Positions 47,953-56,798 of a stretch of 64,000 nucleotides of DNA are shown piece after piece. The first letter of the stretch is position 1, and every line of letters starts with the position of its first letter. This stretch comes from Saccharothrix espanaensis DSM 44229 (lineage in GTDB: Bacteria > Actinomycetota > Actinomycetes > Mycobacteriales > Pseudonocardiaceae). A program made the translations under genes and the position numbers. The notes beneath the pieces were generated by a model, which saw nothing but the letters and a program-made list of their open reading frames with translations, ran no database searches and was not told where the DNA came from. The stretch covers positions 62,001 through 126,000 of the forward strand of contig NC_019673.1 in the NCBI RefSeq assembly GCF_000328705.1, in the 5' to 3' direction.

Positions 47953-49215
47953 TCAGACGATGAACCTCGTGTCCGGGTGGCGGGCCGGTCCGGCCGGGCC
48001 GAACAGCCGGCCGTCGCGGCGCTTGAGGTGGTGGTCGAAGAAACCGCCGAAGTACTCGTGCTGCGCCTTGAGCGAGCGGTTCGCGTCGATCGCGCCGACC
48101 AGTTCCTCCTTCTTGCCGGGCTTGAGCACCGAGGTCAGCTGCGGCGCGACGATCTGCAGGTCGGTGAAGCTGTAGTGGGTGCTCTTGTCGAAGTGCAGGT
48201 CGCGCTTCCAACCCCGCTGCGTGGACCAGAACGCGCCCCAGGTCGGGTCGATGGTGGTGTCGACGTGCGAGTGCTCGAAGACCTGGCCCGTCGCCGGGTC
48301 CACGAGATCGCCGCCGACCAGCATGAACGGCCGGTCCAGGCCGTGCTTGACGGCCTCGCCGTACTCGGTGTCGCTCCAGGCCATCGAGCCGTCGACGTTC
48401 ATGCCCGCGTCGAACCGGCGGTCGTGGTACATCGTCTCGGCGGCGGTGTACCCGCCGTAGGAGTGGCCGTAGATGCCGACCTTCGACAGGTCCAGGGAGC
48501 CGGCCAGCCCGCGTGGCAGCGGGTCGCGCTCGGCATCCGGGTTGTCGCCCCGCTCCAGCCTGGTCAGCTGGTCCAGCACGAACCGGCTGTCGGCCACCCG
48601 GGCGTCGATCGAGGGCTTCCAGATCGACGGGTCTTCCTGGTCGAGCGAGGCCGGCACGACCCGGCCGCCCGGGAACTCCACGGCCGCCGCCTCGCCGGTG
48701 TGCGAGATCGACGCCACGACGTAGCCCCGGCTCGCCAGGTCGTCGGTGAGGCCCGCGTTGAGTTCCTTGGAGCTGCCGAAACCGTGCGAGAACACCACCA
48801 CGGGCCAGTCGTCCGAGCGGTCGGCGGTGGCCCCGGTGCGCGCCTGGCGCCGGGAGCCCGCCCAGTCGACGGTGCCGACCGGCAGGTCGAGCAGGTCCGG
48901 GATGGAGGCGAGCGCGTCGACGTGCGGTGCGACGCCGGGGGTCATCCAGTCGGTGCGCTGCCCGTCGCGCTTGGCCGGGTAGGTGACGGTGACCATCAGC
49001 TCGCGCTTCACGGCCGGCTGCCACGGGTCCTGGCGGGCGTTGTCCACCAGGTGCAGGTCGGTGGTCCCGACCGGGTAGCGCCCGCTGAGCGCGGGCAGGG
49101 TGATCTTGATGCCGGTCTTGGCCGGGTCGGCGATCGCGGCCGGTGCGACCAGCAGCGTGGAGGTCACGGCGAGGCCGGCGGCCAGGGCCAGGACGCGTTC
49201 GTGCGGTGTGGACAC
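47953..49215 (-). CDS. Secreted alpha/beta hydrolase (PAF-acetylhydrolase/lipase-like)
   Basis: A 420-residue exported hydrolase. The signal peptide (VLALAAGLAVTSTLLVAPAAIA) precedes an alpha/beta fold: PVVVFSHGFGSSKELN (oxyanion loop), GIYGHSYGGYTAAE with the nucleophile Ser, MNVDGSMAW, and a late His in the FFDHHLKRR region. The layout matches bacterial platelet-activating-factor acetylhydrolase-like lipases and cutinase-like enzymes. GTG start at 49215. Standing alone downstream of a CPBP gene on the same strand. Confidence 0.88.
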   Translation of the reverse strand: MSTPHERVLALAAGLAVTSTLLVAPAAIADPAKTGIKITLPALSGRYPVGTTDLHLVDNARQDPWQPAVKRELMVTVTYPAKRDGQRTDWMTPGVAPHVDALASIPDLLDLPVGTVDWAGSRRQARTGATADRSDDWPVVVFSHGFGSSKELNAGLTDDLASRGYVVASISHTGEAAAVEFPGGRVVPASLDQEDPSIWKPSIDARVADSRFVLDQLTRLERGDNPDAERDPLPRGLAGSLDLSKVGIYGHSYGGYTAAETMYHDRRFDAGMNVDGSMAWSDTEYGEAVKHGLDRPFMLVGGDLVDPATGQVFEHSHVDTTIDPTWGAFWSTQRGWKRDLHFDKSTHYSFTDLQIVAPQLTSVLKPGKKEELVGAIDANRSLKAQHEYFGGFFDHHLKRRDGRLFGPAGPARHPDTRFIV

Positions 49216-49326
49216 TTCGGGTTCGTCCCCTCGGGAGGCCAGTGGTTCCGGCCCATGCTGACAAGGGGCGGATCACGTGCGCGTCAACCTGGCGGTTGAG
49301 GCGGCCTACCTCGCGCGGGGGATGCG

Positions 49327-50088
49327 CTACGGCAGCCAGGAGACCTTGCCGCGCAACAGGGTGTAGCCGAGGAACGCGACCACGTCGAGCAGGGTGTGCG
49401 CGACGATCAGGATCCACAGCCGGTTCGTCCGCTGGAACACCTTGCCGAACACCAGGCCCATCACCACGTTGCCGATGAACCCGCCGAAGCCCTGGTACAG
49501 GTGGTAGCTGCCGCGCAGGACCGAACTCGCCAGCAGCGCGGTGCCGTCCCGCCACCCGAGTTGCTTGAGCCGGGTGAGCAGGTAGCCGACGACCAGGACC
49601 TCCTCGGCCCACGCGTTGCCGAACGCGGCCAGCACCAGCGTGACGCTCCGCCACCACGATTCGTCCAAGGTGGACGGTTGGACGGCCAGGTTGAGGCCGA
49701 GCTTCCAGGCCGCGAAGTACAGCGCCAGGCCGGGGATGCCGATGACCGCCGCCAGGCCGAGGCTGCCCAGCGCGTCCGGGCCGATCCGGGAGCGGTCCAG
49801 CCCCAGCGCCCTGAGCCTGGTGCCGCCGCGCCACAGCAGGTAGAGGCCGAGCCCGCCCCACGCGGCCAGCTGCACGACGCCGAGCAGCTGGGCGACGAGG
49901 TCGAGCAGGTCGAACCGGGCCTGCGGCACGTTGATCGCCACGGACTGCTGGTCGAGCGGCTTGGGCTGGAGCAGGCTGTCCGCCAGCCGGACCAGGCTGC
50001 GCAGCCCCGACAGGCCCAGCGTCACCGCGAACACCAGGACGATCTCGATCCGGTACGCGCGGCGGTCCGGCAGGTGCTCCTCGATCAC
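49327..50088 (-). CDS. CPBP-family intramembrane metalloprotease
   Basis: A 253-residue membrane protein with about seven helices. CPBP/Abi motifs are seen: motif 1 AWAEEVLVVGYLLTRL (Glu-Glu, with Arg replaced in position by the later TRL), motif 2 LRGSYHLYQGFGGFIGNVV (His) and motif 3 WILIVAHTLLDVVAF (His, Asp). Members mature peptides or give immunity to bacteriocins. ATG 50088. Nine bases separate it from the DUF2470 gene stop, so it is probably in the same transcript and thus possibly iron-regulated. Confidence 0.9.
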   Translation of the reverse strand: MIEEHLPDRRAYRIEIVLVFAVTLGLSGLRSLVRLADSLLQPKPLDQQSVAINVPQARFDLLDLVAQLLGVVQLAAWGGLGLYLLWRGGTRLRALGLDRSRIGPDALGSLGLAAVIGIPGLALYFAAWKLGLNLAVQPSTLDESWWRSVTLVLAAFGNAWAEEVLVVGYLLTRLKQLGWRDGTALLASSVLRGSYHLYQGFGGFIGNVVMGLVFGKVFQRTNRLWILIVAHTLLDVVAFLGYTLLRGKVSWLP

Positions 50089-50097
50089 CAGCGCAGG

Positions 50098-50856
50098 TTA
50101 GCCCCGTTGCGCCAGGAACGGGCAGCCCATCAGCCTGCGCAGCTCCACCGCCAGCTCACCCGCCGTGGACACCGGGCGGGAGAACGCGATCCGCACGTCG
50201 TGGTCCTCCTCGGTGGTCTCCACCCGCAGCCGCAGCCCGAACCGGTCCAGGCCGAGCGGGCGGACGTGGCCACCGCGCAGCTGCTCCGGCAGGTGCCCGG
50301 CCAGCAGGCCCACCACGTCCCGGTGGGACAGCTCCAGGTGCCGCAGCCAGTGGTCCTCCTGCCGGTGGAACGGGTCCGGGTCGGCCTGCGCGAACAGCTC
50401 CGGGCGCAGCGACGTCGTGCCCTCCGCGTCGGCCACCACCAGCGACGCCGGGCTCAGCCGCAGCACCGACGCGCCGTGGCCCACGTCCAGCAGGCGCGGG
50501 TCCGGGCGCTCGTCGGCCACGTCGAGGCACGCGGTGCGCGCCTCCCGCGGGTCGAGCGTGCGCAGCCAGCCGGTGATCCACAGCAGGCCGCGGACCGGCT
50601 CGCGCAACTGCACGGCCGCGTGGTCGGCGATCTCCAGCATCGCGGTGATCTCGGTGCCGCGCGCCGCGCCGGTCAGCGGGTGCTCGTCCGGCAGCACGAT
50701 CGTGGCGTCACCGCGGGCGTGCACGTGGTGCAGCACCGGGACCACCCGGTGCTCCGTGCCGTCCGACGGCAACAGGGCCGCGCGCCCGCCCCGGGCGGCG
50801 ATGGTGCGCGCGCGCTCCGCCGGGTGCGGGGCGGGCGGTCGACGGTTCTCGGTCAC
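50098..50856 (-). CDS. DUF2470 protein, candidate iron/heme function
   Basis: A 252-residue soluble protein with an N-terminal split-barrel-like part (GRAALLPSDGTEHRVVPVL, ARGTEITAMLEIADHAAV) and a C-terminal DUF2470 domain (HLELSHRDVVGLLAGHLPE, LRPLGLDRFGLRLRV). DUF2470 is found in HugZ-type heme oxygenases and in genes beside siderophore clusters. GGGAGG lies 6 bases before the GTG at 50856, and a strong IdeR-like box lies just upstream, so the gene is probably repressed by iron. Heme or siderophore-iron handling is inferred. Confidence 0.85.
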   Translation of the reverse strand: MTENRRPPAPHPAERARTIAARGGRAALLPSDGTEHRVVPVLHHVHARGDATIVLPDEHPLTGAARGTEITAMLEIADHAAVQLREPVRGLLWITGWLRTLDPREARTACLDVADERPDPRLLDVGHGASVLRLSPASLVVADAEGTTSLRPELFAQADPDPFHRQEDHWLRHLELSHRDVVGLLAGHLPEQLRGGHVRPLGLDRFGLRLRVETTEEDHDVRIAFSRPVSTAGELAVELRRLMGCPFLAQRG

Positions 50857-50871
50857 CGCTCACCTCCCAAC

Positions 50872-50890
50872 TTAGGGCAGCCTAACTTGG
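50872..50890 (-). promoter_or_regulatory. IdeR/DtxR-like iron box
   Basis: TTAGGGCAGCCTAACTTGG matches TTAGGTTAGSCTAACCTAA at 14 of 19 positions and keeps the full TTAGG-nn-AGCCTAAC core. It lies 16 bases upstream of the GTG of the DUF2470 gene and abuts its ribosome site, the position for repression. Confidence 0.7.
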
Positions 50891-50999
50891 AGGCGGCCGT
50901 GCGCGGTAGTCCCACTATCGTCGTATCACTTCGTGGTCGCCCGCTGACGCGGTGCGGGTGGTGGCCCTAGCCTGGGTGCCGCCTTGGCGGAGGTGCCCG

Positions 51000-51473
51000 T
51001 TGGTCGTGCCGAAGAAGCCGTCCACCGAAGGTGCGGCGCTCGATGACCAGTGGACCCGGCACTGCCTGGAGATAGCGAGTCGACGGGCGTTCGCGTGGGT
51101 CGTCCTCGGCGTGCTCGCGTTCGGCGGGCAGCTGGCCCTGGTGTTCGTCGCGGACGTGCGGTCCGACCTGCCCGTGGCGCTGCTCGGGTTCTCGGTCGTG
51201 GTCGTGGTGCTCGCGGCGTCGCGCCGGCGGCCGTTGGCCCCGGTGCTCTCCGACCGCGAGTGGCGTTACGTGCGGGTGCACTGGCGCAACGGGCTGCTCG
51301 TCGTGCACGGGGAGCGGTCGCTGGTGCTGGACGTGAGCGCCGGGCCGCTGGCGCGCGGGCGGATCAGCCGGCACCGCCGGGCCTGGCTCGTCGCACCGGA
51401 CCGGTTCGGCAACACCGTGCTCACCTTCCGCGGCGTGCCCCGCCTGTTCCCGGCCCGCGTGCGGCGGCGCTGA
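51000..51473 (+). CDS. Two-helix membrane protein, paralogue A
   Basis: A 157-residue protein: a polar start (VPKKPSTEGAALDDQWTRHC), two membrane helices (FAWVVLGVLAFGGQLALVFVA and LPVALLGFSVVVVVLAAS) and a C-terminal domain of short beta strands (GLLVVHGERSLVLDVS, VLTFRGVPRLFPAR). TTG 51000 is favoured because GGAGG (50989-50993) is 6 bases away; GTG 51006 is the alternative. It shares start, size and layout with the next gene, a tandem duplicate. Function unknown. Confidence 0.75.
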   Translation: MVVPKKPSTEGAALDDQWTRHCLEIASRRAFAWVVLGVLAFGGQLALVFVADVRSDLPVALLGFSVVVVVLAASRRRPLAPVLSDREWRYVRVHWRNGLLVVHGERSLVLDVSAGPLARGRISRHRRAWLVAPDRFGNTVLTFRGVPRLFPARVRRR

Positions 51474-51553
51474 GTGGTCGTTCGAGTGCGGCCGGTTGCT
51501 GAGAGTTTTGTCTCCACCGGGTTTGATGATCATTTTTTCGGCTACCCCAGCCG

Positions 51554-52051
51554 GTGCCGAAAGAATCTGGTTTTGTGGGAGCAGTGGTGGGCGAGGAGTG
51601 GACGCAGCGGTGCCTGACCCGAGCCGATCGGCGCGCGGTCGGGTTCATCGTGATCGCGCTCCTGTCGTTCGGGGTGCTGTGGCTGGTGTCGCTGTGGATC
51701 GGGTCGAAGTGGGTCTTCGTGCTGATCCCGCTGTGCATCGAGTTCGCGGTGCCGGGACTGCGGCACTTCTTCAGCCGGCGGGTGGTGCGCCGGCTCGCGG
51801 CGTCGTTCCCGTGGCACCAGGTGGCGGTGACGTTCGTGCCCGGCCGGGCCCGCGTCGGGCGGCAGGCGTACCTGGAGACCGCCGGGTCGGACCGGACGTT
51901 CCTGCGGCTGCCCGAGATGCCCGAGCGGGTGCGTGAACAGGTCCGGCGCACCGGCCGGCTGTGGCTGGCCGGCCCCGACGACCGCGGCCGCACCGCCGTG
52001 CTGACCCGCGGCACGCCGTTCGTCACCCTCGGCCGAGTGGTGATCCGCTAG
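51554..52051 (+). CDS. Two-helix membrane protein, paralogue B
   Basis: A 165-residue protein with the same layout as the preceding gene: VPKESGFVGAVVGEEWTQRC, two helices (VGFIVIALLSFGVLWLVSL and VFVLIPLCIEFAV), and a beta-rich C-terminal half (VAVTFVPGRARVG, LWLAGPDDRGRTAVLTRGTP). GTG 51554 without a clear ribosome site. Its stop codon lies in a 20-bp tandem duplication. Unknown function. Confidence 0.75.
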   Translation: MPKESGFVGAVVGEEWTQRCLTRADRRAVGFIVIALLSFGVLWLVSLWIGSKWVFVLIPLCIEFAVPGLRHFFSRRVVRRLAASFPWHQVAVTFVPGRARVGRQAYLETAGSDRTFLRLPEMPERVREQVRRTGRLWLAGPDDRGRTAVLTRGTPFVTLGRVVIR

Positions 52052-52070
52052 GCCGAGTGGTGATCCGCCA
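52031..52070. repeat. 20-bp tandem duplication over a stop codon
   Basis: GGCCGAGTGGTGATCCGC followed by TA, then the same 18 bases followed by CA, back to back. The first copy encodes the last residues (GRVVIR) and the TAG of paralogue B; the second lies beyond the stop. Confidence 0.95.
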
Positions 52071-52108
52071 GGCCCTCTTGGGAGCCGCGGGCCCCGGACT
52101 TCGCCGGG

Positions 52109-53287
52109 TCAGCGGCCCACCGGGATGTCGTTGCGCTCCGCCCACGCCGCGACGTCCTCCTTGCGCAGCGCCGTCGCCAGCAGGTCCGGGAAGCGGTCCG
52201 GGGTGCAGGCGAACGCGGGCGCGCCGAGGTCGGACAGCTTCGCCGCCAGCTCGTGGTCGTAGGCCGGGGTCCCGCTGTCCGACAACGCCAGCAGCACCAC
52301 CACCGTCACCCCGCTGCGCACCAGCTCGCGCACCCGGCGCTGCAGCTCGCGCGCCACCCCGCCCTCGTAGAGGTCGCTGATCAGGACCATGACCGTGTCC
52401 GACGGCCGGCGCACCAGCGACTGCCCGTACGCCACCGCCCGGTTGATGTCCGTGCCGCCGCCCAGCTGCGTGGCGAACAGCAGGTCGACCGGGTCCTTGA
52501 GCTCCTCGGTCAGGTCGACCACCTCGGTGTCGAACACGACCAGCTTCGTGTCCACCGCCTTGAGCGAGGCCAGGCTCGCGCCCATCACGGCGGAGTAGAC
52601 CACCGACTCGGCCATCGACCCCGACTGGTCCACCAGCAGGATCACGTCCTTGAGCGCCGCCGACCGGCTGCGCCGGGTGTTGCCGACCAGCCGCTGCACC
52701 ACCACCGTGCGCTGGTCCGGTTGGTAGTGCTTGAGGTTCGCGCGGATCGTGCGCGACCAGTCGACGTCGGCCAGGCGCGGGCGGCTGGTGCGCTTGGAGT
52801 GGTCGACCGCCCCGTGCACGGCGGCCAGCAGGCGGTCGGCCAGCCGGCGCTCGATGTCCTCCACGACCTTGCGGACCACGGCGCGGGCGGTCTCCCGGGT
52901 GCGCGCGGGGATCGCGGAGGACAGCGACACCAGCGTGCCCACCAGGTTCACGTCCGGTTCGACGGAGGCCAGCAGCTCCGGTTCGAGCAGCAGTTGGCGC
53001 AGGCCCAGCCGGTCCACGGCGTCGCGCTGCATCACCTGCACGACGGAGGTCGGGAAGTACGTGCGGATGTCGCCCAGCCAGCGGTGCAGCACCGGCGAGG
53101 AACCCCCGAGCCCCGCGCTGCGCTTGCCGTTGGCGTCGGGCGCGTCGCTCGCCGTCGTCGGCGCGCCGCCACCGTAGAGGCCGGTCAGGGCCGCGTCGCG
53201 GCGGCGGTCGTCCTCGGCGAGCGCGGACAGCTCACCGGACGCCCCGCCGAGCAGCAGTCGCCAGCGGCGCAGGCGTTCGTCGGTCAT
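52109..53287 (-). CDS. VWA-domain protein of the MoxR-SWIM operon
   Basis: A 392-residue protein. The N-terminal helical half (about 1-210) is followed by a von Willebrand A domain with an intact metal site: VILLVDQSGSMAESVV (D220, S222, S224), then LGGGTDINRAVAYG with the MIDAS Thr and SDLYEGGV with the Asp. It matches E. coli YehP in arrangement. VWA proteins work with MoxR AAA proteins as substrate adaptors or metal-insertion chaperones. Last gene of the five-gene minus-strand operon, set apart from the previous gene by the 13-bp repeat array. Confidence 0.9.
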   Translation of the reverse strand: MTDERLRRWRLLLGGASGELSALAEDDRRRDAALTGLYGGGAPTTASDAPDANGKRSAGLGGSSPVLHRWLGDIRTYFPTSVVQVMQRDAVDRLGLRQLLLEPELLASVEPDVNLVGTLVSLSSAIPARTRETARAVVRKVVEDIERRLADRLLAAVHGAVDHSKRTSRPRLADVDWSRTIRANLKHYQPDQRTVVVQRLVGNTRRSRSAALKDVILLVDQSGSMAESVVYSAVMGASLASLKAVDTKLVVFDTEVVDLTEELKDPVDLLFATQLGGGTDINRAVAYGQSLVRRPSDTVMVLISDLYEGGVARELQRRVRELVRSGVTVVVLLALSDSGTPAYDHELAAKLSDLGAPAFACTPDRFPDLLATALRKEDVAAWAERNDIPVGR

Positions 53288-53313
53288 CCGGGCTCCTCGG
53301 CGCGTCTCGGGGC

Positions 53314-53412
53314 GGTGCGGTCAGGCGGTCAGGCGGTGCGGTCAGGCGGTGCGGTCAGGCGGTGCGGTCAGGCGGTGCGGTCAGGCGGTGCGGTCAGGCG
53401 GTGCGGTCAGGC
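53314..53412. repeat. 13-bp VNTR array in the MoxR-SWIM operon
   Basis: Six uninterrupted, identical copies of GGTGCGGTCAGGC (53335-53412), preceded by an 8-base part-copy and one more full copy at 53314-53326. The last unit supplies the stop codon of the DUF5682 gene (53407-53409); the rest lies in the spacer before the VWA gene. Unit length is not a multiple of three, but variation would alter only the spacer. Confidence 0.97.
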
Positions 53413-55716
53413 GGTCGCGGTGAGCAGGGCGCGGACGTGGGTGGCCAGCCGGGCGGCCAGGTCCTCGTCCCAGTCCGCGGTGTCGCCGGTGGTGGCGGTG
53501 GTGCCCTTCACCCGGTCGCCGAGCATTCGGCGTTCGGCCGGGGTGAAGTCGGTGACGGCCTTGCGCAGCAGGGGGAGCGCGGCCTCGAAGTCGGTCGTCG
53601 CCAGGCCGGAGAGCCAGTCGTCCACGACGCCGAACAGCCTCGGGTCGGCGGTGAGCAGGGCCGCCGAGCCGCGCAGGAAGCCCGCCACGAAGGCCGTCGC
53701 GCCGGCCGCCAGGGAGACCGCGCGGTGCAGGCGCGCGGCGACCGCGTCCGAGTCGAGGGTGCCCGCCTCCCACAGCAGCCTGGTCGCGCGGCCGGTGGGC
53801 AGGCCGTGGGCGTCGGGCATGCCCACCAGGGATTCCAGCGCGCGCCGCCAGGTCGCCCGGTGGTCCTCGTCGGCGGCCAGGCGCACGGCGTCGTCCGCGC
53901 CGTCCACCGCCGTCACCGCGCGTTCCGCCGTGTCCTCGTCCACCGAGCGGCACGCCAGCGGCAGGCCGACCGCGCCGCGGGTCAGCAGGCCGTGCAGGGC
54001 GACCCGCAGCAGCTCCGGGTCGGTGCCGCGGACCGAGCCGTAGCGGACGGTGTTGGCCAGGTTCGGCAGTGCCGCCAGCAGTTCGAGGGCGTCGGTCGCC
54101 GCCGCGGCGCAGCGGTCCAGCGCCGTCCGGGCGGCGGCGACCGCCTGCTCGATCTCGCAGCCGACGGCCTGGCTCAGCGCGTCGGCCGCGTCCACGACCC
54201 GGGTGGCGTCGGCCGAGCGCCGGGTCAGCACGTGCCCGGCGGCGGCCTCGACGGTCGTGCCGTGGCGGGCGGCGGTCGCCAGGGCGATCGCGAACTCCGG
54301 CCGCCAGTGCAGCTGCCACGCCTCGGCGAACGTGCCCAGCGTCCGGGTGGTGTCCGGCGTCCCCCACGGCACGCCCAGCACCTCCAGCCGGCGCAGCAGC
54401 TTGGACCGCTCCCGGTCGGTGTCCTTGCGCAGGTCGAGCCGGATCGGTCTCGGGGTGGCGTTGAACGGCAGCCGCAGCCGCCGGGTCAGCCGGTTGAGGT
54501 CGGCGGCCAGCGGCGAGGTCGGGACGTCCTCGCCCACCTCGCCGAGCCGCTCGCCCACCACCAGCCGGGCGTGGACCAGGTCCAGCGGCACCTGCTCGCC
54601 GTGGCAGAGCACGGCTTTCGCGGCCTCCATCACCTCGGACAGGCCCGGTGACGGGCGGCCGCGCAGCGCCGCCAGGGTGTCGGCCAGGCGGACCGCCTCC
54701 ACCGCGCTCGCCGTCGACGCCGGGAGGTCCTCGCCGCGCAGCACGGCGCTCGCCCGGGAGAACCAGCGCGCCACCGTGTCGCCCTTCGGCGCGCACTCCC
54801 ACAGGTGGGCGTACCAGCCGGGCGAGGCGACGCCCGCGCCGTAGCCGGACTCGGCGGCCAGCTTGCCGTGGCTCCACGGCACCCACGTGCCGGAGATCTT
54901 CTTGCGCGGCAGGCCCTTGAGCGCTGCCGCGTCGGTGGTGGCGGGCGGCAGGTCGGTCAGCGCCGGGACGTGCCACGCGCCGCACACCACGGCGATCGCG
55001 CCCTCGGTGTCCTTCAACGCCCGGCGCAGGTTCTGCCGCATCGCGGCCTCCCGGCGCAGGGTCCGGGCGTCGACCTCGTCGGCGAACTCCTCGCGCAGCG
55101 CGGTCATCGCCTCCGCCACCGCCTCGGCCAGGTCCGCCGGGTCGGTGTGGTGCTCGACCACGTCCTCCCACCAGCGTTCCGGGTCGTCGAAGCCCGCCGC
55201 CTCGGCGAGGGTGCCCAGCGGGTCGAGCGAGGGCCGGACGGGCCTGGCCGACTCGCCGCCCGGTCCTTCTCCGTCCGGTGCGCCGCCGTCCGGCTGTTCG
55301 TCGTCCGGTGCGCCGCCATCCGGCGTTTCGTCGTCCGGTGTGTCGCGGTCCGGTCGTTCGCGCGTCGGTGCGCCGCCGGCCGGTGCTTCGGCCAGGGAGG
55401 CGGCGGCGGGCAGGTCGAAGAAGCGCACCTCGACGTCGTTGCGGTGCGCCCACACCATGGCCCGCCACTCCGGCGAGAACTCGGCGAACGGCCAGAACGC
55501 GGCGCTCGACGGCTCCGCCTCGTCGTGCAGCAGCAGCGCCACCGGCGGCACCAGGTCCGGCAGGTGCCGCAGCAGGGCGTCGCCCTCCGGCGGGCCCTCG
55601 ATCAGCACCAGCTCGGGCTTCGTGCGGGCCAGCGCCGCCTCGACCATCCGGGCCGAGCCCGGACCGTGGTGGCGGATGCCGAGCAGGGTGACCCGGTCGG
55701 GTAGTCCACGCGCCAT
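53407..55716 (-). CDS. DUF5682 protein of the MoxR-SWIM operon
   Basis: A 769-residue soluble protein. The start (RVTLLGIRHHGPGSARMVEA, then ELVLIEGPPEGDALL and FDLPAA) resembles TraB/ChaN-like metal-dependent folds with conserved His and Glu, but activity is unproven; AIAVVCGAWHVPAL continues this pattern. An acidic Pro/Asp/Gly insert with PDGGAPDDE-type repeats lies at about 120-160. The C-terminal part is helical. It starts one base inside the MoxR stop (TGATG). Homologous position to E. coli YehM-type proteins. Confidence 0.88.
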   Translation of the reverse strand: MARGLPDRVTLLGIRHHGPGSARMVEAALARTKPELVLIEGPPEGDALLRHLPDLVPPVALLLHDEAEPSSAAFWPFAEFSPEWRAMVWAHRNDVEVRFFDLPAAASLAEAPAGGAPTRERPDRDTPDDETPDGGAPDDEQPDGGAPDGEGPGGESARPVRPSLDPLGTLAEAAGFDDPERWWEDVVEHHTDPADLAEAVAEAMTALREEFADEVDARTLRREAAMRQNLRRALKDTEGAIAVVCGAWHVPALTDLPPATTDAAALKGLPRKKISGTWVPWSHGKLAAESGYGAGVASPGWYAHLWECAPKGDTVARWFSRASAVLRGEDLPASTASAVEAVRLADTLAALRGRPSPGLSEVMEAAKAVLCHGEQVPLDLVHARLVVGERLGEVGEDVPTSPLAADLNRLTRRLRLPFNATPRPIRLDLRKDTDRERSKLLRRLEVLGVPWGTPDTTRTLGTFAEAWQLHWRPEFAIALATAARHGTTVEAAAGHVLTRRSADATRVVDAADALSQAVGCEIEQAVAAARTALDRCAAAATDALELLAALPNLANTVRYGSVRGTDPELLRVALHGLLTRGAVGLPLACRSVDEDTAERAVTAVDGADDAVRLAADEDHRATWRRALESLVGMPDAHGLPTGRATRLLWEAGTLDSDAVAARLHRAVSLAAGATAFVAGFLRGSAALLTADPRLFGVVDDWLSGLATTDFEAALPLLRKAVTDFTPAERRMLGDRVKGTTATTGDTADWDEDLAARLATHVRALLTATA

Positions 55717-56798
55717 CAGCGGTCCTGGCACGCTCGGTAGAGGTCGCGCCAGTCGGCGCGCTCCTTGACCACGGCCTCCAGGTACTCCCGCCACGCGGCG
55801 GTGTCCGACACGCGGTCCTTCACCACCGCGCCCAGCAGGCCCGACGCCAGCTCGTCGGCGGTGATCGTGCCGTCGCCGAAGTGGCCGGCCAGCGCCATGC
55901 CGCTGGTGATCACCGAGATCGCCTCGGCGGTCGACAGGCTGCCGCTGGGCTTCTTCAGCTGGGTGCGACCGTCCACAGTGGACCCGTTGCGCAGCTCGCG
56001 GAAGATCCGCACCACCCGGCGCACCTCGTCCAGCGCGGGCGGTTCGGCGGGCAGCTCCAGCGCCCGGCCCAGCTGCGCGGCGCGCGCCGACACGATCCGC
56101 ACCTCGTCGTCCTCGGACGCGGGCGGCGGCAGCACGACGGTGTTGAAGCGGCGGGCCAGCGCCGACGACATCTGGTTGACGCCCCGGTCCCGGTCGTTCG
56201 CGGTCGCGATCACGGTGAAACCGGGGACGGCCTGCACCTGGATCCCCAGCTCCGGCACCGGCAGCGACTTCTCCGACAGGATGGTGATGAACGAGTCCTG
56301 CACCTCGGCGGGCATCCGGGTCAGCTCCTCGATCCGGGCCACCGCGCCCTCGCGCATCGCCGACATCACCGGGCTCGGCACGATCGCCGCCTCGCTCGGG
56401 CCCTCGGCGATCAGCCGGGCGTAGTTCCAGCCGTAGCGGACCGAGTCCTCGCCGGTGCCCGCCGTGCCCTGCACGACCCGGGTCGAATCGCCGCTGACCG
56501 CCGCCGCGATGTGCTCGGACAGCCACGACTTCGCCGTCCCCGGCACGCCCACCAGCAGCAGCGCCCGGTCGGTGACCAGGGTGCCCACGGCGATCTCCAC
56601 CAGCCGGCGGTCGCCGACGTACTTCGGGCTGATCACCGTGCCGTCGGCCAGCGTGCCGCCGAGCACGTACCGCACCACGGCCTGCGGCGACATCCGCCAG
56701 CGCGGCGGGCGCGCCCGGTCGTCCGTGCGCACCAGGGCTTCGAGCTCGTCGGCGTACTGGTGCTCCGCGGACGGGCGCAGCACGGTCTCGGTGGTCAC
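55716..56798 (-). CDS. MoxR-family AAA ATPase
   Basis: A 360-residue AAA protein. Walker A is LLLVGVPGTAKSWLSEH (residues 84-91), Walker B-like GAVARIEELTRMP, sensor 1 TVIATANDRDRGVNQM and arginine-finger region SSALARRFNTVVLP. MoxR proteins act as chaperones with VWA partners. GTG 56798 overlaps the stop of DUF5691 (GTGA), and the gene is followed at once by DUF5682. It corresponds to E. coli YehL. The ATPase site looks intact. Confidence 0.93.
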   Translation of the reverse strand: MTTETVLRPSAEHQYADELEALVRTDDRARPPRWRMSPQAVVRYVLGGTLADGTVISPKYVGDRRLVEIAVGTLVTDRALLLVGVPGTAKSWLSEHIAAAVSGDSTRVVQGTAGTGEDSVRYGWNYARLIAEGPSEAAIVPSPVMSAMREGAVARIEELTRMPAEVQDSFITILSEKSLPVPELGIQVQAVPGFTVIATANDRDRGVNQMSSALARRFNTVVLPPPASEDDEVRIVSARAAQLGRALELPAEPPALDEVRRVVRIFRELRNGSTVDGRTQLKKPSGSLSTAEAISVITSGMALAGHFGDGTITADELASGLLGAVVKDRVSDTAAWREYLEAVVKERADWRDLYRACQDR

